Made by a program: the position numbers and the translations under genes. The notes under the pieces are model-generated. The model searched no databases, had not been told where the DNA came from, and saw only the letters and a list, made by a program, of their open reading frames with translations. Shown in pieces: positions 1 to 5,950 of a stretch of 20,010 nucleotides of DNA (positions are counted from its first letter, which is position 1; every line of letters begins with the position of its first letter). Origin of the DNA: Acanthamoeba sp. SK_2022b. Lineage: Eukaryota; Discosea; Longamoebia; Acanthamoebidae. The DNA lies in contig JANDJZ010000683.1 in the NCBI GenBank assembly GCA_027943245.1, forward strand, positions 1 to 20,010, given 5' to 3'.

Positions 1-1
1 A

Positions 2-76
2 CCTGCTGCAATAGTCATCCTGGCCCTAGCAGCTGCAGCCCTTGTCTACGCCCTAATCATATCACCACCCCAATAA
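2..76 (+). CDS. C-terminal end of a membrane protein (5' part outside window)
   Basis: The reading frame is open from the left edge to a TAA at 74-76. It encodes about 24 residues: an Ala/Leu/Ile/Val-rich stretch with the character of a membrane helix (AAIVILALAAAALVYALII), then a short SPPQ tail. This looks like the C-terminal anchor of a protein that begins outside the window. It fits the neighbouring ORFs, several of which also end in one membrane segment. The fragment is too short to name a family. Confidence 0.4.
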   Translation, partial: PAAIVILALAAAALVYALIISPPQ

Positions 77-87
77 TAATAATAATA

Positions 88-297
88 ATGCCATCAAAGA
101 AGAAGCCGCAGCCTGCTGAATCTGTGAAAGCCAACAGCAACAAGAAGCAGCAGCAGCAGCAGCAGAAGCAACAAGAATCAACACAGAAGAGGAAGCCACC
201 TGTAACAACAAGAACAATTGGCCGTGATCACATAGGCCAGTTCATGAGTTGCTCTGGGGCTGAGGTCACTGGTGAACTGACTTCTTCCACACTGTAA
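88..297 (+). CDS. small basic Lys/Gln-rich protein, unknown function
   Basis: This is a 69-residue ORF starting 11 bases after the preceding stop, directly behind a TAA/ATA trinucleotide run. The N-terminal half is rich in Lys, Gln and Asn, with basic clusters (KKKPQP, KRKPP) and a polyglutamine run encoded by CAG repeats. The C-terminal half is Ser/Thr-rich with no membrane segment. It could bind nucleic acid or be a packaging or core protein, but no family is recognised. Its last 32 bases overlap the 3' end of the minus-strand ORF at 266-706, so the two are convergent. Part of it may be low-complexity noise. Confidence 0.35.
   Translation: MPSKKKPQPAESVKANSNKKQQQQQQKQQESTQKRKPPVTTRTIGRDHIGQFMSCSGAEVTGELTSSTL
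146..166. repeat. CAG trinucleotide run in the 69-residue ORF
   Basis: A short run of AGC/CAG codons encoding consecutive Gln residues within the basic plus-strand ORF. It follows another trinucleotide run (TAA/ATA) at about 72-88. Confidence 0.75.
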
Positions 298-706
298 AAA
301 AAAAGAAAATCACAATAAACACCAACACCACCAACAGGCCACCACCCACAGGGAGCATCAGGGGCTGCCAAGTCAATGGGTCAGTCAGCTTCACAGAAGA
401 ACAGTCAAAGCTGAATAATGAAGGGACACTGCTGCCAATAGCTGTTGCTGCTGCTGATGGGTTAGGTGTGGAGGCTGATGCTGGCAGTGGCGGTGGTCTA
501 TATGAAAAGATTTTTTCACCGGAACTGATTTTACCCTTTACCACACCAAACACCCCATCTGCATGCAAGTCTGTATTGTCGTGGTCAACCTTGGTGGGTT
601 GCTGGCCAGGTTGTCTGGTATTAGCCTTGGCAATTTCATGGCTAGGTTGGCTATCATTAGCTGGCAGTGGGGTTGGTTTTCTGTGTCCAGATGGTGTGCT
701 GCCCAT
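266..706 (-). CDS. tail-anchored membrane protein, unknown (virion-like)
   Basis: This ORF encodes 146 residues. The first roughly 110 are Pro/Ser/Ala-rich and probably disordered. They are followed by a strong hydrophobic segment near residues 115-138 (GGGLLVVLVFIVIFFFF) and a short basic tail (WKKSVHQ). A single C-terminal helix with a positive cytoplasmic-side tail is typical of tail-anchored proteins and of small membrane proteins in internal-membrane DNA viruses. It is the last of a run of minus-strand ORFs that begins near 3.6 kb, lying 33 bases downstream of the 128-residue ORF. No homologue is recognised; the virion role is inferred from context only. Confidence 0.5.
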   Translation of the reverse strand: MGSTPSGHRKPTPLPANDSQPSHEIAKANTRQPGQQPTKVDHDNTDLHADGVFGVVKGKISSGEKIFSYRPPPLPASASTPNPSAAATAIGSSVPSLFSFDCSSVKLTDPLTWQPLMLPVGGGLLVVLVFIVIFFFFTVWKKSVHQ

Positions 707-739
707 CTTTTAACGTGTTTCTTTTAGGGGCAATCTTGC

Positions 740-1126
740 TCAGTGCTTAGACATCAATTTGAGTCCAAGCAGTACCAACACAACAATACCACCCACGCTG
801 CCCCAGAGCCACCAATCAATCAGGCCATCATTGGGAGAGGTGGTGGTGGTTGTAGTATTGGAATAATTGATGACCTTGTTGTTTTTGTCCTTTGTCCAAT
901 GGTGTGGAGTGAGTGCTCCCAAGTTGGGGTCCACAGGCGTGTTGCCCCAGGGCTTGGTTGCATTTGGGTTGTGAATATAATTGTATTGGCCATGGTCACC
1001 AGTGAACACCACCAATGCGCCCTGGGCACCATTCTTCTTCCATTTGTTGTAGAGATCTCGGTTGAGCGCCTCATCAACCCCATAAAAGTTCTTGAGCTTT
1101 CCAATAACATCATCAAACCAGCCCAT
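740..1126 (-). CDS. small C-terminally anchored membrane protein, unknown
   Basis: This ORF encodes 128 residues. The N-terminus (MGWFDDVIGKLKNFYGVDEA) looks like an amphipathic helix and begins Met-Gly. A Tyr/Asn/His-rich middle part follows, then a threonine run near residue 90, then a C-terminal membrane helix of about 20 residues (LWGSVGGIVVLVLLGLKLM) with a short basic end. The composition is clearly protein-like, unlike the overlapping ORFs on the other strand and in the second minus-strand frame. It sits between two other small membrane-protein ORFs in the same direction, 46 bases after the 60-residue one. Function is unknown. Confidence 0.55.
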   Translation of the reverse strand: MGWFDDVIGKLKNFYGVDEALNRDLYNKWKKNGAQGALVVFTGDHGQYNYIHNPNATKPWGNTPVDPNLGALTPHHWTKDKNNKVINYSNTTTTTTSPNDGLIDWWLWGSVGGIVVLVLLGLKLMSKH

Positions 1127-1172
1127 CTTCTCTCTTTGTGTATGTATGTATTTCTTGTGCTCACTTTAGGTT

Positions 1173-1355
1173 TTAAATTGGCAAGATGTTTTGTCCCACC
1201 AGATAAAGGATGACAAGTGCAGCCCCCAGGTTGGCAAACTGTGCATACTTGAGCCACTTGAGCGTCTCTGGATCCAGAGGCCTGTTGGGATTACCTATGG
1301 TAGCATCACGCACTGTGGTCCATGAATTTTTTGCAGCTGATTTGTACATTGTCAA
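1173..1355 (-). CDS. 60-residue single-span membrane protein, unknown
   Basis: This short ORF has a polar N-terminal half (AAKNSWTTVRDATIGNPNRP) and a C-terminal hydrophobic helix (FANLGAALVILYLVGQNIL) that ends at the last residues. Size, topology and direction match its neighbours, which favours a real gene despite its length. The gap to the upstream 46-residue ORF is 44 bases. No family is recognised. A minor capsid-membrane protein would be a reasonable guess from context, not from sequence similarity. Confidence 0.5.
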   Translation of the reverse strand: MTMYKSAAKNSWTTVRDATIGNPNRPLDPETLKWLKYAQFANLGAALVILYLVGQNILPI

Positions 1356-1399
1356 ACATTTTTTTTTTGTTTTTCTCCTCTGCTTATTGTCATGTGCTG

Positions 1400-1540
1400 T
1401 TACTTAGATATGAGCTGGTAGATGACATAGAGCTGTAGTCCAAAGAGGCCCCACCACACCACTGGCCTCTTGGTCAAGCTCTTGAACCAGTCACCTACAA
1501 CTGAGCTAATAGCATCATCAATGATCTCTGCTATTGACAT
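1400..1540 (-). CDS. 46-residue single-span membrane protein, unknown
   Basis: The ORF starts at the ATG read from 1540-1538 and ends at TAA (1402-1400). The first 25 residues are amphipathic and acidic-to-basic (MSIAEIIDDAISSVVGDWFK). They are followed by a Trp-rich hydrophobic span (VVWWGLFGLQLYVIYQLI) and a terminal SK. The start overlaps the end of the upstream 246-residue ORF by 23 bases, a compact arrangement typical of viral genomes. Overall plan matches the 60- and 128-residue neighbours: amphipathic N-terminus plus a C-terminal helix. No homologue is recognised. Confidence 0.5.
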   Translation of the reverse strand: MSIAEIIDDAISSVVGDWFKSLTKRPVVWWGLFGLQLYVIYQLISK

Positions 1541-2258
1541 TTTCTTCAATCCTAATTGTTATTGCATTTAGAAACCTTTCCTTGTGGTTCAGGTCGTAAT
1601 TGAGTACCATGGCCACTTTGCTGTCTTTGTTGGCCTTGGCAAAGATGTATGCAACCCATGGCACAGTGTGTGTATGCACTGTGACATGTATGGAGAACTT
1701 GCTGACTTTGCCTGAGAGGTCAATGTCCATCACTATCTGCTGCATCTTGGCTGTGTCTTTCAGATCTTTCAGGACATAGTCCATGAATTCTATGGTTTTT
1801 TCTTCCATGTGCTTGACTGCCTCTTGGGGTGATTCTGAAGCCAATATCTTTTTGGCCTTTTTGACATTGTCCATCCTCCATGAGAGCGCGTCCAAGCAAG
1901 ATTGCTTGTACAGGAATGATATATTGAGCAGGTCACGTTCATTGCCATGTGTGTCTTCAAGATATTCACTCACTGAATTTGGAATGTCACAATAATCAGG
2001 TTGCAGTTGTGCCCATTGCACAGGACACATGTCCATGTAATGAACATTGGATCCATGTGACGTTGATGTGTGGCACTTGCACCTTTCCCAACTGTACATG
2101 AATGTCACTGACCATGCAATCTTAAAGAGCGCTGTGCCTTGTGATTCATGCAAGCACCAGTCCAGGAAATAGACATCCTTGTCCAACACAAGATCACATA
2201 TGTTGTCAAAATGTAACTTGGGGAATGCAGCATAGTATTGTACTTTGTGTACATTCAT
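1518..2258 (-). CDS. 246-residue Cys/His-containing protein, unknown
   Basis: The longest uninterrupted single-frame ORF of the foreign-looking block after the RBR gene. The N-terminal half is rich in aromatic residues and Cys/His (CLHESQ, CKCHTSTSHG, MDMCPVQW). A Lys/Glu-rich helical middle follows near residues 130-170. The C-terminal part (about residues 175-230) alternates hydrophobic and charged residues like beta strands. No membrane segment or signal peptide is seen and no catalytic motif is recognised. Codon-level composition is clearly coding compared with the opposite strand. It is co-directional with its neighbours. Confidence 0.55.
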   Translation of the reverse strand: MNVHKVQYYAAFPKLHFDNICDLVLDKDVYFLDWCLHESQGTALFKIAWSVTFMYSWERCKCHTSTSHGSNVHYMDMCPVQWAQLQPDYCDIPNSVSEYLEDTHGNERDLLNISFLYKQSCLDALSWRMDNVKKAKKILASESPQEAVKHMEEKTIEFMDYVLKDLKDTAKMQQIVMDIDLSGKVSKFSIHVTVHTHTVPWVAYIFAKANKDSKVAMVLNYDLNHKERFLNAITIRIEENVNSRDH

Positions 2259-2322
2259 TGACGTCAGGGCAAATGCCGCCCATGCCTAGTTACATGGGTA
2301 AATGTAGAATCTATTGTCCTGT

Positions 2323-2511
2323 TCAGCCATAGTATTGCTCTGTCTCTTGCCGCTGTGGCTTCTGTCTGTTGATGTGCTGCACTCCTCTTTTCTTTCTCAA
2401 TCCTGTACATTGCTCTGATTCTTCATGTTTGTCTGGCATGTGATTCCACATCCATGGACAACAGCAATTGACCAGACACCAACACTTGCACAGAGAGATA
2501 CAGCACCCCAT
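2323..2511 (-). CDS. 62-residue Cys-rich protein with N-myristoylation-like start
   Basis: The ORF begins MGCCISLCKCWC. Met-Gly with Ser at position 6 fits the N-myristoylation consensus, and the adjacent cysteines would be natural palmitoylation sites, so the product could be lipid-anchored. Eight of the first 20 residues are cysteine. The rest is basic and polar (LRKKRGVQHINRQKPQRQ). It fills the gap between the RBR ORF, which ends 12 bases upstream, and the 246-residue ORF, 64 bases downstream, in the same direction. Such a short Cys-rich ORF could also arise by chance. Confidence 0.35.
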   Translation of the reverse strand: MGCCISLCKCWCLVNCCCPWMWNHMPDKHEESEQCTGLRKKRGVQHINRQKPQRQETEQYYG

Positions 2512-2523
2512 TTATTGCTTATG

Positions 2524-3589
2524 CTATCTTGTGGAATGGTGAATTATATCCCATATTTCAGTTGCCTTTTTCACATCAATGCTGCTGGATATGTAGTTGT
2601 CAGTGATGCATTGGGCAATTGTGTGGAATGCCTTGGTGACCATATCAGTGTTGCTTATGCTGTGCGTCATGTGTCTGATGTGGATGGACTTGTGGAGCAA
2701 ATGATATTCGTCAATGCCTTGTTGGTGGTCTGGCACTATGCAGTCTGACTCGTCAGTGTGGCATTCTCCCTCATGACATTTGAATTGTGGCAAAGCCATT
2801 CTCCAGAAGGGGTTGGTCTCAAATCGTGGACAGCCATTTGTGCTGTGCCTGTCCCAGTGCTCTGTCCCAATAAAGGGCGCATCCTTTTTGCTCATGATGC
2901 TGCACATGTAGCACCTCTTGATCTGACAGTGCGTCATCTTGCTGCACTGGCTGGTCTTTTGCATGGGCCACAGACAGCATGGACATGGTGTAAAGAGCTA
3001 GTTGGCGCTCAAATGTGCCACATCTGGTCTTGGTAGAGACAGCCCTCTTGAGTCTCACTGGTGTGTTGCAGTGGTCACATGTGACAATGCAGCACTTGGT
3101 GCATTGCTTGTGCTTGAGGTCCATCAGGGGTTCCATTTTTCCACTGCAATAGCTGCGTCCATTCTTGCCTGGTTGGTGGCATCGTTGCTTCTTTTCCTTG
3201 CACAGGTGCATAGACAGTGGCTTCATACCAACCATTTTATATACACATGCAATCAAGGTCTTGGGGTATCTCAGTTCACATGTGCTGTCCAGTGATATGC
3301 ACTGGTCTGCTTGCCATGTTGGCATGGCTGCTTCACGCATGAGGCAGTTGCCACAGACCAGGTGTTTTCTGCCGGGGTTGGCATAGAGGATGTTGGTAAT
3401 TACAATGCCCTTTTCAGTGAGGGCAAATGGTGCCACCTTGGGCATGTTGCACAGTCTGACAAATGCAGTGCCATTCTTGCCCAACACCAGCGTGCAGCCA
3501 TTTGATTCCTTAAAGCAGATGTCTTGGCATTTTGCTATCTTTTCAGGACATGCACTCAGGGTGCTTGCTTGACTTTTGTGTGACAACAT
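2524..3589 (-). pseudogene. RBR-type (RING1-IBR-RING2) E3 ubiquitin ligase, split by a frameshift
   Basis: Two overlapping minus-strand frames together give an RBR ligase plan. The first (from ATG 3589) carries a RING1-like KHLVCGNCLM, then an IBR-like Cys cluster (QCTKCCIVTCDHCN). The second frame holds RING2: CPCC, a nine-residue spacer, the putative catalytic Cys in QCSKM, then HCQIKRCYMC and an HWDRHSTNGCPRF end, continuing to TAA at 2524. RBR enzymes pass ubiquitin from E2 through a RING2 cysteine to substrate. The frame must change by one base near 2981-3000, because the RING2 frame has a TAG just upstream and the first frame soon loses all Cys spacing. This could be a decayed gene, a sequencing indel at TTT, or programmed frameshifting. 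The RING2 match is strong; the RING1 assignment is weaker. Confidence 0.6.
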
Positions 3590-4052
3590 GTGGGTTCTTC
3601 TTCTTCATCTTCTTCTTCTCTATTGTGCTTCATTTTTTGATGTTGTGGTGTAGAGGGCCATGTAATACAAAAACAAGGTGTGAATCTTGTTCTTGTTCTT
3701 TCATATAATTTCAAGGCCAACATGGCACCACATTTTCAGAGAAGCAAGTTGGCAACACATTGACTTGACAGAATTTTCTTCAGTGGCCAAGTGCAACTGG
3801 CGTCAGGGCGTCATTATTAATTCAGGTTCAGTCCCACCAAGTCATCATCACTGCCACCATCAATGCACAACAATGTTGGGTCTCTTTACTGTCAACAGCA
3901 TGCCATCCTCTGGCCTGCACTTTTTTGAAAAGTATCATTGCTACCTGCTCACCACAGTGACCCACAGTTTTGGGTGTTGTTTTTGTTGTGGATATATGAG
4001 TTGTGGTTAGCCATTTTCTTTTTCATTAAACATCCTTCTATTGGGATGCCAT
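3590..4052. other. 463 bases without a supportable gene
   Basis: This stretch between the RBR gene and the RNase H remnant is AT-richer than the host genes and shows many stops. A plus-strand ORF at 3687-4010 has His/Cys-rich, unprotein-like composition and is not accepted. On the minus strand, 3600-3632 encodes a short acidic Glu run that ends out of frame with the RBR start. Near 4010-4060 a minus-strand frame reads NGIPIEGCLMKKK, which may be a shifted continuation of the RNase H fragment. It probably holds decayed sequence and the RBR promoter. Confidence 0.4.
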
Positions 4053-4214
4053 TTACTTCAAAGGGGGTGGCATTGTTGGCCATGTGTTGTATCTCCCATT
4101 TTTCAGGGTGGGTGTGAGGTGGGTGCCTTGGTTAGCTAGCTTGTCAGCCTCTTTGTTTCTACTGATGTAGCTGTTGAAGTCCCCAGGGAGGTGCTAAGAT
4201 TGAGCTTGCAGTTG
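4053..4214 (-). pseudogene. RNase H C-terminal fragment, broken
   Basis: The minus strand reads HLPGDFNSYISRNKEADKLA followed by NQG, which matches the C-terminal part of RNase H1 and retroelement RNase H domains: His-x-Pro-Gly, then (N)xExADxLAxxG with the conserved Asp. A TAG (4196-4194) lies immediately before the His, where many family members have Trp. Upstream the frame is closed by further stops within 50 bases, so only a fragment remains. The frame ends at TAA 4055-4053. It marks the right end of the foreign-looking block. It could come from a viral RNase H or from a retrotransposon; the sequence does not decide. Confidence 0.45.
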
Positions 4215-4456
4215 CTTGGATGGAATAAAAGTGTTTCTTCATGTTTTTATTGATTTCCCCCAAGTCTGTTGTTTTTATTTTTGTCTGCCAATTTCTGTTT
4301 GCTGCTGATGTCGACAAGCAAGAATTGTCAGAGATAGCTCCCCAACCTTTGGCGCACCGTTCGCCCTCTTCTATCCGTTCGGCCAAAGACAAAAGGTTGC
4401 TCCGTCCGGTGAGGAGGAGGATAACGATAACAGCACTGCACCAGGAGACCATATAA
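4215..4456. other. junction between foreign-looking block and host genes, with 5' region of the CBS gene
   Basis: Base composition changes here from the AT-richer left block (T-rich to about 4310) to the GC-rich host sequence. No gene is supported. The sequence ATATAAATGG ends in the start codon of the CBS gene, so a TATA-like element lies directly on its start. No target-site duplication or terminal inverted repeat was recognised by eye. The point could be an old integration boundary or an assembly join. Confidence 0.4.
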
Positions 4457-5712
4457 ATGGAGTCATCCTCGCCACTGAGGAGCTTCCTGGAGGCCACTTC
4501 GCTGGCTGACATGCCCGAGCTGCAGCAACAAGAGCTAGTGTCTCTACGCACCACCGACACCATCGAGACCGGCTTCCAGGTCCTTTCCTTGATTCTGCCA
4601 GAAAGGAGAAGAAAGGGGTAGGGTTGCTGAAACAACAAGAAACATGCAGACGTTAGTGAAGAAGGGCGTGCTGGGGGCGCCGGTGAAGGACGTGGCCACG
4701 GGGGAGTTTGTGGGCATGGTGGACATCAAGGACTTTGTGGGCTATGTGCTGCTCATCTATGGCCAGGGCAGGGCGTCAGTGAGCGACCTCAACCTTCAGC
4801 AGGGCCTCAGTGTCCAGAGCATTCTCAGTTATATAGCCCTTAAGGGGACCTCCCTTGGTTCAGGGCGGCACTTGCTGACCTCCTCCCACACAGACCTTTC
4901 GAAGACCAACCCGTTTGCCCGGATCTCCATCGATGCCTCTATCCTTGATGCTCTCAAGGTGTTCTACTTCTTGTTGGGCTGGTTCTGGCAGCACGTGAAT
5001 GACAGACTTGCGACATGTGCAGGCGTTCGGGGCGGGGCTTCATCGGGTGGCAGTGACACAGGACGAGATTACCAATGTGGTCAAGATGATCAGCCAGATG
5101 TGCCTTCTCCAGTACCTTCTCCGCAATGTACGTGGAGCAAGGTTACCTTACCACCCGCCGTAAATGACAGCCTACGCGCTAACTTGGCCTTGTTGTGGGT
5201 GTGCAGAAGGGCAAGTGGGCTGACGAGCTGGACAAAAAGGTCGGGGACCTCAAGATGGGCAGTACGCCCCGGACAGTGGTGTTCACCGAGGACGCGCTCA
5301 CCGCTCTGGAGCTCATGGACCGCGAGCAGATCTCGGGCACCGCAATTGTCGACGACGTCGGCCGCCTCTACGGTAGCATCAGCACGTCCGACCTCAAACA
5401 CGCCGTCAATACCACTGGTATGCGTTCAAGGCCTCTCCTTGGCCAGGGATCTCTGTTGCGCGACAACTCGAGCTTTGACCGAAGCTGGTTTGCACCACAG
5501 ATGTGCTGACGGTTCCGCTCAAGGCCTTTTGGAAGGCGATGGAGAGGCCGCTGGTGACGGTCACAGAGGCGGACACTTTGGGACAAGTGATCGAGAGGAT
5601 GGTCAGTGGGCGCGTGCACCGTGTGTTCGCCCAGTCCGTGGATGGACGGCCGACCAAGGTGATCTCGACAACGGATGTCTGCACTGCCCTGTTGGCTCTG
5701 CTGCTTCCCTGA
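4457..5712 (+). CDS. four-CBS-domain protein, AMPK gamma/SNF4-like (5 exons)
   Basis: Exons 4457-4579, 4650-4958, 5023-5127, 5207-5417 and 5501-5712 give about 319 residues with consistent splice phases. Four CBS repeats form two Bateman modules. Repeat 1 is the N-terminal part ending near VDIKDFVGYV. Repeat 2 starts at NPFARIS and includes GAGLHRVAVTQDE, joined exactly across the 4959-5022 intron. Repeat 3 runs from PRTVVFTEDA to STSDLK. Repeat 4 runs from MERPLVTVTEADT through GRVHRVFAQS to ISTTDV. The HRV and STxD elements are those used for adenine-nucleotide binding in AMPK gamma subunits. The family senses AMP/ATP as the regulatory subunit of AMPK or acts as a related CBS protein. A short extra intron ending at the CACACAG just before codon 83 is possible. 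ATG 4457 is the first in frame. Confidence 0.8.
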
Positions 5713-5950
5713 TGGTGGTTGGGGGTAGGCGGCCTCCGGCATAATGTTATGCACCACCGCTGCAACGTGTTTTTGGTACCGTTATTTTGGTAATTACGTG
5801 AAAAAGTAACAGGGGTTTTGTTGTTCGGCCGAACCCAACAGTCGTTGTGCTTGCCTAGCGTACATTGGAGCAAGACGCGTATCTTCATCTTACACCCATC
5901 TGACGCTCGAATTGCTTTGAAATAATTCGAAGGCTGCTCACCTCGTAATA
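5713..5950. other. intergenic region between CBS gene and RBR ligase gene
   Basis: This 238-base stretch holds the 3' untranslated end of the CBS gene and the 5' region of the downstream RBR gene, which is on the same strand. It is locally AT-richer (for example 5770-5810). No ORF, RNA gene or recognised promoter element was seen. Confidence 0.5.

Noticed and set aside
743..1213. 156-residue plus-strand ORF
   Set aside because: Antisense to the 128-residue membrane protein, which has a coherent topology; this one has none.
3687..4010. 107-residue plus-strand ORF rich in His and Cys
   Set aside because: No motif, no neighbours in that direction, and atypical composition for the block.
4159..4638. 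159-residue minus-strand ORF across the junction
   Set aside because: It spans the foreign-host boundary antisense to CBS exon 1, which has a well-supported splice model; composition is not protein-like.
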